A stretch of 64,000 nucleotides of DNA from Timema cristinae (lineage: Eukaryota; Arthropoda; Insecta; Phasmatodea; Timematidae), in the NCBI GenBank assembly GCA_039000515.1, contig JBCFYV010011172.1, positions 77,142,577-77,206,576 on the forward strand, written 5' to 3'. The translations under genes and the position numbers were made by a program. Position 1 is the first letter of the stretch, and every line of letters starts with the position of its first letter. The notes below the pieces were generated by a model that was not told the origin of the DNA, made no database searches, and saw nothing but the letters and a program-made list of their open reading frames with translations. This document shows positions 34,800 through 44,872 of the stretch, piece after piece.

Positions 34800-35767
34800 C
34801 ATTGGCGTAGCTACAGAGGAGCGACTGGAGCAGTCGCTCCAGGGCGGCATGGCTCAGACGGGCGTGCTCAAGTTGGAGCCAGCTTCCCGGATGTTGTGAG
34901 TGCGTGCCTCATCTTTTTGACAATTCCCATTACATCCGCAAGTGCTGAGAGATCCTTTTCAAAACTGAAAATTATCAAAAGCTATCTTCGTAGCACCATG
35001 TCGCAGGAGCGTCTGAGTTCTCTAGCAACGATCTCCATCGAGCGAGCCAGAGCAAGAAATATAGACTTAGAAGACACCATCTCACAATTTGCAAGTGACA
35101 AATCACGAAAGAAAATTTAATATGCAATTTTGAGTTCCTCCATCAATTTGTGAAGATTTTCACTACAAAATTTTGTCTTTTCAAAATTTTATTTTTATTT
35201 TTTAGAAGGCTTTTGTGTTGGTAACCCATTTGTTAAACAATTTCACTTTTAAGTTGTGATGTATTTCCCAAATTAATTTCCTATTGACAAAAAAAAGTAA
35301 GGACCAAAAAACGTAAATGATAAACTTTTCTTTAAAAATACTATGTCGTTTGTGAATAAGTGTTACGTTAGTTTAGTTATATATTTTTTTCTATGTGATC
35401 AACAATAAATGACAAATGTTATCTATATTAAAATACTCTGTTTTATTAGTTCCAAACTCCAAAACTTTAGTTATTATATTGTGTAAAAGTAAAAAAACTA
35501 TGCAGATTTGCATTTCAATATAACATACATTTCAGTAAATGTAAATCCATGCACAAAAAGAAAATAAATTTTTAATTTCTTTTCTTTATGGATCAAGAAT
35601 AATAAGAAACCACCAACATAGGCTACTTTTAAAGTCAGTTTAATCTGTTAGGTTTACTTAAATTTATAGGGTGTTATGGTTCAGTTAATTTTTGGATGGA
35701 AACAATGGGGAGGGGGGGGGGGGCAAGTAAACCGCTCCAGGGCGCTTCAGACCTAGCTACGCCACTG
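34800..35767 (+). mobile_element. Internally deleted hAT transposon with intact ends
   Basis: Left terminus CATTGGCGTAGCTAC, right terminus reverse-complemented CAGTGGCGTAGCTAGG. The 8-bp flanks cccctaga at 34,792-34,799 and 35,768-35,775 are identical. The subterminal CGCTCCAGGGCG occurs at both ends in opposite arrangement. Only the C-terminal end of a transposase remains inside. The element is 968 bp, far shorter than an autonomous hAT. Confidence 0.93.
34896..35120 (+). pseudogene. hAT transposase C-terminal dimerisation domain fragment
   Basis: Reads LTIPITSASAERSFSKLK, IIKSYLRSTMSQERLSSLAT, ISIERARARNIDLEDTI, then a stop. The SASAERSFSKLKxIKxxLRSTMxxERLxxLAxxSIE block is the hAT family C-terminal dimerisation domain, close to ZMYM/TTF-type hAT proteins. 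It contains the conserved ERSFS helix but not the RNase H catalytic core or the zinc finger, which are deleted. The reading frame in this fragment is intact, suggesting a fairly young deletion derivative. Confidence 0.9.
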
Positions 35768-36259
35768 CCCCTAGAAGTTATTTTGAATGATTCTCCTCCT
35801 TGAAACTTGGATGCTCCTACATGCTATTTGGAGTGTCTCCCTTCAGCCAATTTTTTAAAATTTAGTACCTCTAAAAGATATTTGAATGGCCCTCTCCTGA
35901 AAAATGTTTGAAAACTAGATTCTCCTATAAGTTATTTGGAGGGGCATCCTCAGATTTTTTTAAAATATTAAATTGTCCTTAGGATTAGATTCATTGATTA
36001 GAGGCTATTTTAAATGGTCTTCCCCCAACAAATATTTGAAATTTAGGTGATTCTATAAGCTATTTGGAGTGTCCTCACCCGGAACATATTCGAAAATAAT
36101 TATATGTTTCTTGACGCTATTTAACCTGAGACTCTTCCACCAAATTTTACAAAATTTGATGCTTTGAGAATCAATTTTCAATAATCTTCCTTTGGCAGTA
36201 GATTGGTCTACTACCAATTTTTTAAAATTGAATGCCTCTAGGATTTATTTAAAGTTTGA

Positions 36260-36940
36260 TACACATCCATATTTCAGTTTAATATTCAATTATATTAGAG
36301 GGAAATGAGATATATCTAAAAGGGGAAAATTTATTCTATGGCAAGGGGAGTTTATTCACGTCAGGAGGAGACAAGCTATTTCCAGAGGGGATTGCCCCCC
36401 TCCTGTTTCTAAACTGATACTTAACTTTTGTTTCTAAATCTAAATAAAAATTCTGGTGTAACTTTTACAAAAGAAGATTAATGTACAAAAAATTAATAAG
36501 ATACTTAATTGAACAATGAAATGCTACGCACACGATGAAGTACTTTAATATACCTTTATTTACTCTTCGACTCTCTTTTTCTGCCAAATTTAGGTTCAGT
36601 ACCAAAATAGTAGACCTTGAAACTTACAAACACTTTGTGATAAAGGACAATACTAGAAGGAACCAATGATATAGTTTAAAAAAATACCACTAAGTTACCC
36701 CAGCTTATGGGATGGGCATGCACTGTTTTATAATTTAGATTAGATAGACATTTTATCGCTTATCATACATATTCTATTTTGTATTTTTTCCATCTTAAAT
36801 ATTTTTTAAATCTTGTAAACCTCGATCTTGAGCCCAGGCCCCTGTACCCAGTACCATGGTACCAATAGTCCCCCCTTCCCCCGTGACCCCTTCCGCACCT
36901 AATGGTTGACCTGCTGTAAAAGGATTAGACTTGTTTATAG
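36260..36940. other. Intergenic, no feature recognised
   Basis: AT-rich with a short C/T-rich patch near 36,860-36,900. Confidence 0.5.
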
Positions 36941-37219
36941 ATAATTTGGGCTCATGGTTGTAGAAGTTTAGTTTTTTGTGTAGGGACATTAAGATTCGCC
37001 AATAAAGGATTTCAGGCTCGGGTCTAGAGGGACTTAGAGATGCGTAAAATGTTATAGTCATCTAGAAAAGGTTTTAGGACTAGTGTATAGAGCGGTTTGT
37101 GTTCCTGTACAGAAGGACTACCATTCGTGTTTAGAGTATTTTTATGTTCGTTTAGAGAGGGTTTTATGTTCATATAATGACGGTAATATGTAAGTATGTA
37201 AGGGTTTTACGTTCTAGTA

Positions 37220-37388
37220 CAATAGCCCATGGCTTCTTTGGTGCTGACTGTCAGAAGCGACAGCTGCTAAACACATGTTTTTGCCGATCATTTGGTTCGG
37301 CGTAGGGATACATAATTTGGTCTGGTAACTTTTCAAAGCCGTCAGCTGTGAGCTGTCAGTCAGCACCAAAGAAGCCATGGGACTACTG
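37220..37388. mobile_element. Short Tc1/mariner-type MITE, 169 bp
   Basis: Left end CAATAGCCCATGGCTTCTTT; right end, reverse-complemented, CAGTAGTCCCATGGCTTC. The inverted repeats run about 30 bp with very few mismatches. Both sides are bounded by TA (37,218-37,219 and 37,389-37,390). Confidence 0.82.
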
Positions 37389-37469
37389 TAAATATATCAT
37401 TATGTCCATGTAAAAGGAAGTTTTAGGTTTGTGTATAGAAAGCTCGTATTTAAATGGTGTATACTTGCA

Positions 37470-37665
37470 ATGGTGGTCGCATGGTCTAACACGTCAATCT
37501 ATTATTTATATGGATTGGAGGTGACGGTGAGAGCAAGGTTCAAATCCTAGCTGGGTCTACTGTGGGTGTTTTTTTTCTAAATGTTTGTTCTATTCTCCTT
37601 CAACGCAAATGTGGGTACATTTTATAATCAACTAAACCATCCTCATTCCAATTCCACTAGAGTAT
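37470..37665 (+). repeat. tRNA-derived SINE, 3'-truncated
   Basis: Head GTGGTCGCATGGTCTAACAC (A-box), B-box GCAAGGTTCAAATCCTAGC, then the body shared with other copies (CTACTGTGGGTGTTTTTTTT, CAACGCAAATGTGGGTAC). The conserved 3' tail is missing. Confidence 0.8.
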
Positions 37666-37830
37666 TAAAATTAATTTATGTGTATAGATCGACAGAGTAC
37701 TTAGACGTGGTTAAAAAGAGGGGGGGGGGGGTTTGTATAGAGAGTCATATGTTCATAAATATGTATTAATGCTTGGAACGCTTTATATTTGAATATAAAA
37801 GTTTTTAAGTTTGCGTAAATGAGGTATTAG

Positions 37831-40800
37831 GTCCGTATAGAGAGAACCATATGATCGTATACAAGATCCGTATGGAGAGAACCATATGATCGTATACAAG
37901 GGCCATATAGAGAAGACCATATGATCGTATACAAAGTCCGTATAGAGTGAACCATATGATCGTATACAAAGTCCGTATAGAGAGCACCATATGATCGTAT
38001 ACAAGATCCGTATAAAGAGAAACCATATGATCGTATATAAGGTATTGAGGTATTGGTCCATATAGAGTGAACCATTGATCGTATACAAGGTATTAGGTCC
38101 GTATAGAGTGAACCATATGATCGTATAAAAGGTATTAGGTCCGTATAGGGTGAGGTGAACCATATGATCGTATACAAGGTATTGGGTCCGTATAGAGTGA
38201 ACCATATGATCGTATACAAGGTATTAGGTCCGTATAGGGTGAACAATATGATCGTATACAAGGTCCGTATAAAGAGAACCATATGATCGTATATAAGGTA
38301 TTGGGTCCATATAGAGTGAACCATACGATCGTATACAAGGTATTAGGTCCGTATAGAGAGAACCATATGATCATATACAAGGTATTGGGTCCGTATAGAG
38401 TGCACCATATGATCGTATACAAGGTATTGGGTCCGTATAGGGTGAACCATATGATCGTATACAAGGTATTGGGTCCATATAGAGTGAACCATATGATCGT
38501 ATACAAGGTATTGGGTCCGTATAGGGTGAACCATATGATCGTATACAAGGTATTAGGTCCGTATAGGGTGAACCATATGATCGTATATAAGTTATTGGGT
38601 CCATATAGAGTGAACCATACGATCGTATACAAGGTATTAGGTCCGTATAGAGAGAACCATATGATCATATACAAGGTATTGGGTCCGTATAGAGTGAACC
38701 ATATGATCGTATACAAGGTATTGGGTCCGTATAGAGAGAACCATATGATCGTATATAAGGTATTGGGTCCGTTAGAGAGAACCATATGATCGTATATAAG
38801 GTATTGGGTCCGTATAGAGAGAACCATATGATCGTATATAAGGTATTGGGTCCGTATAGAGAGAACCATATGATCGTATACAAGGTATTGGGTCCATATA
38901 GGGTGAACCATATGATCGTATACAAGGTATTGGGTCCGTATAGAGAGAACCATATGATCGTATATAAGGTATTGGGTCCGTATAGAGAGAACCATATGAT
39001 CGTATATAAGGTATTGGGTCCGTATAGAGAGAACCATATGATCGTATATAAGGTATTGGGTCCGTATTAGAGAGAACCATATGATCGTATACAAGGTATT
39101 GGGTCCATATAGGGTGAACCATATGATCGTATACAAGGTATTGGGTCCGTATAGAGAGAACCATATGATCGTATATAAGGTATTGGGTCCGTATAGAGAG
39201 AACCATATGATCGTATATAAGGTATTGGGTCCGTATAGAGAGAACCATATGATCGTATATAAGGTATTGGGTCCGTATAGAGTGAACCATATGATCGTAT
39301 ACAAGGTATTGGGTCCGTATAGAGAGAACCATATGATCGTATATAAGGTATTGGGTCCGTATAGAGAGAACCATATGATCGTATATAAGGTATTGGGTCC
39401 GTATAGAGAGAACCATATGATCGTATATAAGGTATTGGGTCCGTATAGAGAGAACCATATGATCGTATATAAGGTATTGGGTCCGTATAGAGTGAACCAT
39501 ATGATCATATACAAGGTATTGGGTCCGTATAGGGTGAACCATTTGATCATATATAAGGTATTGGGTCCGTATAGAGAGAACCATATGATCGTATATAAGG
39601 TATTGGGTCCGTATAGAGAGAACCATATGATCGTATACAAGGTATTGGGTCCGTATAGAGAGAACCATATGATCGTATACAAGGTATTGGGTCCGTATAG
39701 AGTGAACCATATGATCGTATACAAGGTATTGGGTCCGTATAGGGTGAACCATATGATCATATACAAGGTATTGGGTCCGTATAGGGTGAACCATTTGATC
39801 ATATATAAGGTATTGGGTCCGTATAGAGAGAACCATATGATCGTATATAAGGTATTGGGTCCGTATAGAAAGAACCATATGATCGTATATAAGGTATTGG
39901 GTCCGTATAGAGAGAACCATATGATCGTATATAAGGTATTGGGTCCGTATAGGGTGAACCATAGGATCGTATACAAGGTATTAGGTCCGTATAGGGTGAA
40001 CCATATGATCGTATACAAGGTATTGGGTCCGTATAGGGTGAACCATTTGATCGTATACAAGGTATTAGGTCCGTATAGGGTGAACCATATGATCGTATAC
40101 AAGGTATTGGGTCCATATAGAGTGAACCATACGATCGTATACAAGGTATTGGGTCCGTATAGGGTGAACCATATGATCGTATACAAGGTATTGGGTCCGT
40201 ATAGGGTGAACCATATGATCGTATACAAGGTATTGGGTCCGTATAGGGTGAACCATATGATCATATACAAGGTATTGGGTCCGTATAGGGTGAACCATTT
40301 GATCATATAAAGGTATTGGGTCCGTATAGAGAGAACCATATGATCGTATACAAGGTATTGGGTCCGTATAGAGTGAACCATATGATCGTATACAAGGTAT
40401 TGGGTCCGTATAGGGTGAACCATATGATCATATACAAGGTATTGGGTCCGTATAGGGTGAACCATTTGATCATATATAAGGTATTGGGTCCGTATAGAGA
40501 GAACCATATGATCGTATATAAGGTATTGGGTCCGTATAGAAAGAACCATATGATCGTATATAAGGTATTGGGTCCGTATAGAGAGAACCATATGATCGTA
40601 TATAAGGTATTGGGTCCGTATAGGGTGAACCATATGATCGTATACAAGGTATTGGGTCCGTATAGGGTGAACCATTTGATCGTATACAAGGTATTAGGTC
40701 CGTATAGGGTGAACCATATGATCGTATACAAGGTATTGGGTCCATATAGAGTGAACCATACGATCGTATACAAGGTATTGGGTCCGTATAGGGTGAACCA

Positions 40801-42629
40801 TATGATCGTATACAAGGTATTGGGTCCGTATAGGGTGAACCATATGATCATATACAAGGTATTGGGTCCGTATAGGGTGAACCATTTGATCATATATAAG
40901 GTATTGGGTCCGTATAGAGAGAACCATATGATCGTATATAAGGTATTGGGTCCGTATAGAGAGAACCATATGATCGTATACAAGGTATTGGGTCCGTATA
41001 GAGAGAACCATATGATCGTATACAAGGTATTGGGTCCATATAGAGTGAACCATACGATCGTATACAAAGTATTGGGTCCGTATAGGGTGAACCATATGAT
41101 CGTATACAAGGTATTGGATCCGTATAGGGTGAACCATTTGATCGTATACAAGGTATTAGGTCCGTATAGGGTGAACCATATGATCGTATACAAAGTATTG
41201 GGTCCATATAGAGTGAACCATACGATCGCATACAAGGTATTGGGTCCGTATAGAGAGAACCATATGATCGTATATAAGGTATTGGGTCCGTATAGGGTGA
41301 ACCATTTGATCATATATAAGGTATTGGGTCCGTATAGAGAGAACCATATGATCGTATATAAGGTATTGGGTCCGTATAGGGTGAACCATTTGATCATATA
41401 TAAGGTATTGGGTCCGTATAGAGAGAACCATATGATCGTATATAAGGTATTGGGTCCGTATAGAGAGAACCATATGATCGTATATAAGGTATTGGGTCCG
41501 TATAGAGATAACCATATGATCGTATATAAGGTATTGGGTCCGTATAGAGAGAACCATATGATCGTATATAAGGTATTGGGTCCGTATAGAGTGAACCATA
41601 TGATCATATACAAGGTATTGGGTCCGTATAGGGTGAACCATTTGATCATATATAAGGTATTGGGTCCGTATAGAGAGAACCATATGATCGTATATAAGAT
41701 ATTGGGTCCGTATAGAGAGAACCATATGATCGTATACAAGGTATTGGGTCCGTATAGAGAGAACCATATGATCGTATACAAGGTATTGGGTCCGTATAGA
41801 GTGAACCATATGATCGTATACAAGGTATTGGGTCCGTATAGGGTGAACCATAAACCATATGATCGTATAACAGTTATTGGGTCCGTATAGAGAGAACCAT
41901 ATGATCGTATACAAGGTATTGGGTCCGTATAGAGAGAACCATATGATCGTATACAAGGTATTGGGTCCGTATAGGGTGAACCATATGATCGTATACAAGG
42001 TATTGGGTCCGTATAGGGTGAACCATATGATCGTATACAAGGTATTGGGTCCGTATAGGGTGAACCATATGATCGTATACAAGGTATTAGGTCCGTATAG
42101 GGTGAACCATATGATCGTATACAAGGTATTGGGTCCGTATAGAGAGAACCATATGATCGTATACAAGGTATTGGGTCCGTATAGAGAGAACCATATGATC
42201 GTATACAAGGTATTAGGTCCGTATAGAGTGAACCATATGATCGTATACAAGGTATTAGGTCCGTATAGGGTGAACCATATGATCGTATACAAGGTTTTGG
42301 GTCCGTATAGGGTGAACCATATGATCGTATACAAGGTATTGGGTCCGTATAGAGAGAACCATATGATCGTATACAAGGTATTGGGTCCGTATAGAGAGAA
42401 CCATATGATCGTATACAAGGTATTAGGTCCGTATAGAGAGAACCATATGATCGTATACAAGGTATTAGGTCCGTATAGAGTGAACCATATGATCGTATAC
42501 AAGGTATTGGGTCCGTATAGAGAGAACCATATGATCGTATACAAGGTATTGGGTCCGTATAGAGAGAACCATATGATCGTATACAAGGTATTGGGTCCAT
42601 ATAGGGTGAACCATATGATCGTATACAAA
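37831..42629. repeat. 42-bp minisatellite array, 4.8 kb, roughly 110 units
   Basis: Consensus unit (42 bp) runs GGTATTGGGTCCGTATAGAG, then (A/T)GAACCATATGATCGTATA(C/T)AA. Spacing of 42 was checked directly on adjacent units (for example 41,889 to 41,931). The first units (37,831 to about 38,030) lack GTATTGG and are 35 bp. Main variable sites: AGAGAG/AGAGTG/AGGGTG, GTATACAA/GTATATAA, CCGTATAG/CCATATAG, TTGGGT/TTAGGT. The block around 39,700-39,900 recurs almost unchanged at 40,371-40,570, so higher-order duplication has occurred. Each unit contains a GATC centred near-palindrome. Since 42 is divisible by three and units lack stops, very long frames appear on both strands; these are not genes. 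Confidence 0.98.
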
Positions 42630-42780
42630 AGGTTTTAGTTTAGTTTGTAGAGTATTTTAATTCATGTATATGTATATATATATATATTTAATATACAAAT
42701 ATATTTATGTTCACTTATAAAGGACTCTAAGTTATTGTATGGAGTATTTAGACTCGTATGCACAAGGATCTAGAGAGCCA
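42630..42780. repeat. Degenerate right edge of the array with a TA microsatellite
   Basis: TTTTAGTTTAGTTTGTAGAG and TATGGAGTATTTAGACTCG are loose copies of the array motif, either side of a TATATATA run near 42,668. Confidence 0.5.
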
Positions 42781-43220
42781 GTGGTACGTGAACATCTCAT
42801 CGACGTCCTCAGAAGAACCCGGGGCTATTGGCCAATCACACCGGAAGGTTCGTCAACAGCGAGTAGCGTAGACGATACCGGAACACCTGAGGCAACTTCT
42901 TGTTAACAGGAACTGAACCGTCTGAGTCGACCAATGGGACGCCCTCTAATTACGCAAGTAAAGTTCTTTGCCGACAAACGACACTTTCCCTTATAGCCGT
43001 TGGCCCCCCCCCCCCTCCCACACCACCGCTTCCACCTCTCATGTATGTTGAGAGCACCTTTGACCACTCGGCTAAGCCCTCGTAATTTAATTGACTGTCT
43101 AGTACGGAATCAAGTTCGGCACGGTTATGGTAGCCACGTGGTATGTTTCTCTTGTGTTAAGAGTCTACAAAATATTATTATGAGGGCTAATCATCTTCTT
43201 ATGACGTCATAAAACGGAAG
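42780..43220 (+). promoter_or_regulatory. GC-rich patch upstream of the forked/espin-like exon, candidate promoter region
   Basis: Composition rises clearly above the AT-rich surroundings. It holds several CpGs, a paired CCAAT motif (CTATTGGCCAATCACACC), a second CCAATGGGACG, and an 11-base C run at 43,005-43,015. It lies 1.3-1.7 kb before the ankyrin exon and about 10 kb before the SMARCAL1 start on the other strand. No TATA box or start site can be fixed. Regulatory function is inferred only. Confidence 0.35.
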
Positions 43221-43224
43221 AATT

Positions 43225-44110
43225 CGACAACCTGTTAAATGAGTGAATCACTTAATGTATTCTATTGATAGTTGGTTTTTTAACGCGTCTAATATAGTGT
43301 GGTGTAATATATGGGCAACGATGAACTACAAATATTCTTGTGGTAACTTATTTTAGTGGTGTTTTCTCAAAAATAGTAGTCCATGACACATTTTGAAATT
43401 TGATAATTTAAAGAAATATTTGGACGTACCTACTGTGTTTCTCACCGAAGATAAGTGAAATGTATCAATGATTTATTATACTATAATAGCAAAAGAAATT
43501 AACAATAATTGTATCTGTTAATATTTTTTTGAAGATTGGTTTCGAGATGATTTAAATAAAAAAAAAGAAATGTGACATTTCTAAAAATAGTCGAGTTACG
43601 TAACAATAACTCAAAAATATCTATAATATAAATCAATAGTATTTTAAAAGTGACCTAATATTTATAAATAGGTCAAATTAATAGAATAAATTTAGGCCTA
43701 CATATTAAACGTGTGTTTATTTACGAACTATTATGTAAGAGATATTCTTAACAAATGCGCACATTTACAAGTAGAAGACATACGAGTTATTTAAAGTGTA
43801 TATTAAGTGCAACGAAGCTACTTTTAATTGTTCAATTTGATTTGGATAGCCTACACCATGATTGGTTGGAGATAATTGACTGGATTGCATACCAGGAACA
43901 ATATTAAGACTAATATATTATGAAATCAGTGAATAATTTGATTGTTTACATTGAGGACCATGTAAATGAACCAATCTATGTAAATTAGAAAAAAAACTGT
44001 ATACGTATCTTTGTGGGGAAGGGGTATCCTTTTACTGACAATATTTGTCTGATAAAAGAAACTATAGTTGAAATAAAAATTAAATAAAATTAAAATTCTT
44101 ACTGAAATAA
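43225..44110. other. Upstream region of the forked/espin-like gene, nothing recognised
   Basis: AT-rich; no exon or complete repeat seen. Confidence 0.45.
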
Positions 44111-44139
44111 CAGAAAAAATAAAGTAAAATAGGGTAATG

Positions 44140-44280
44140 CGAAATATAAAATGGAAACTTACAACCAGACACGAAGACAGTAGTTAAAACAACGTTTTGT
44201 ATACTGAAACCTATCTCGTCCTCAGGACTATACGTTGCCAGTTTAGTTATTCCAGGTAGGACAATCACTGGTCTCATTTC
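44140..44280 (-). repeat. Possible retroelement 3' fragment
   Basis: On the minus strand: AGTCCTGAGGACGAGATAGG, TTTCAGTATACAAAACGTTG, TTTTAACTACTGTCTTCGTG. The order CTGAGGACGA..GAAACGTTGTTTTAACTAC resembles tails found behind retroelement reverse transcriptases in many invertebrates. A similar core is at 48,595-48,665. The 65-codon frame over it is probably incidental. Confidence 0.35.
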
Positions 44281-44502
44281 GGCTTCAAATCAAGATCATA
44301 AAGTTTTTTTGTTTTTTAAGATTAGCTGGCGTCTTTAAAAAAACAAGTTTTTAATTTTAAATATTATTTGTTAATATTTCTTCATCTACCAGAACAGGTC
44401 CAACATCACGCTGCATCAATATACTTGTGGATGAAACTATTTACTTGAATATAGCGGGGGAAAGGGAGGTTTATTTTGTTGGGGGAGTGATGCGCATGCG
44501 CG

Positions 44503-44872
44503 ATGAGGCATCACCTGAGCGAGGAAGAGAGCGCCGAGGTGCTGCGTGCCTGCCGGGTGGGAGACCTGCGCCTCTTGAGGGTGCTGCGACGCCATCTTGG
44601 CTCGTCAAACCTATGCGCCGCGAGAGACCGGCGTGGAGCGTCCCCCTTGCACTACGCGGCCAGAGGGGGCACCTGCACGTTATGCAGTACCTGGAGCGGA
44701 TCTCGGGTCTGGGACCGGGGTTCGTGACTCGGACGAGGGTGGGCGCTACGCCTCTGCATGATACCGCAGTACTAGGACAGCTTGCAGCGCTCCAGTGGTT
44801 GTTGGCGAACACGGCCTGCTTGTTGACAGACACAGATATGGAGGGAAGCAACGCTCTGCATCTGGCGGCTAG
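44503..44872 (+). CDS. Forked/espin-like ankyrin-repeat protein, first coding exon
   Basis: Espin and its fly relative forked cross-link actin bundles in microvilli, stereocilia and bristles. From the ATG at 44,503: LSEEESAEVLRACRVGDLRL, LRVLRRHLGSSNLCAARDRR, GASPLHYAARGG (first ankyrin repeat). It continues in the next frame as GHLHVMQYLERISGLGPGFV, GATPLHDTAVLGQLAALQWL and GSNALHLAAR. GATPxHDxxxxGxLAxLQWLL is highly characteristic of espin repeat 2. The donor GTGAGT follows at 44,873, splitting the arginine codon. The two frames join across the G5 run at 44,665-44,669, where one extra G would give AARGGHLHV, a normal ankyrin turn. The exon is GC-rich against its surroundings. No later exon is visible in the remaining 19 kb. 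Confidence 0.82.

Larger units (their letters stand above)
34610..36260. repeat. Diverged tandem repeat, unit about 50-56 bp, interrupted by a hAT element
   Basis: Units follow a pattern (A)AG(T/C)TATTTGGA(G/A)TG, a C/T-rich stretch, TTTTTGAAAAT(T)(A)GAT, CTCCTATAAGCTATTTGG. At least eight diverged units can be followed from about 34,690 to 36,240. Joining the flanks of 34,800-35,767 restores a continuous unit. Confidence 0.7.
36950..37830. repeat. Degenerate left edge of the minisatellite array
   Basis: Loose copies of the array motif recur: TTTTAGGACTAGTGTATAGAG, TTTAGAGAGGGTTTTATGTTC, TTTTAGGTTTGTGTATAGAA and TTTGTATAGAGAGTCATATG. Spacing is irregular, and the stretch is broken by a mariner-type MITE (37,220-37,388) and a SINE (37,470-37,665). 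It looks like older, mutated array sequence. Confidence 0.5.

Noticed and set aside
37831..42629. CRISPR-like array
   Set aside because: The repeat is contiguous with no unique spacers, and the context is a eukaryotic genome.
37783..42638. Open frames up to 846 codons on the minus strand and 524 on the plus strand
   Set aside because: They are by-products of a stop-free 42-bp tandem repeat; several frames on both strands are open at once, which rules out coding selection as the cause.
44471..44851. 126-codon minus-strand frame
   Set aside because: It is the shadow of the GC-rich ankyrin exon on the plus strand.
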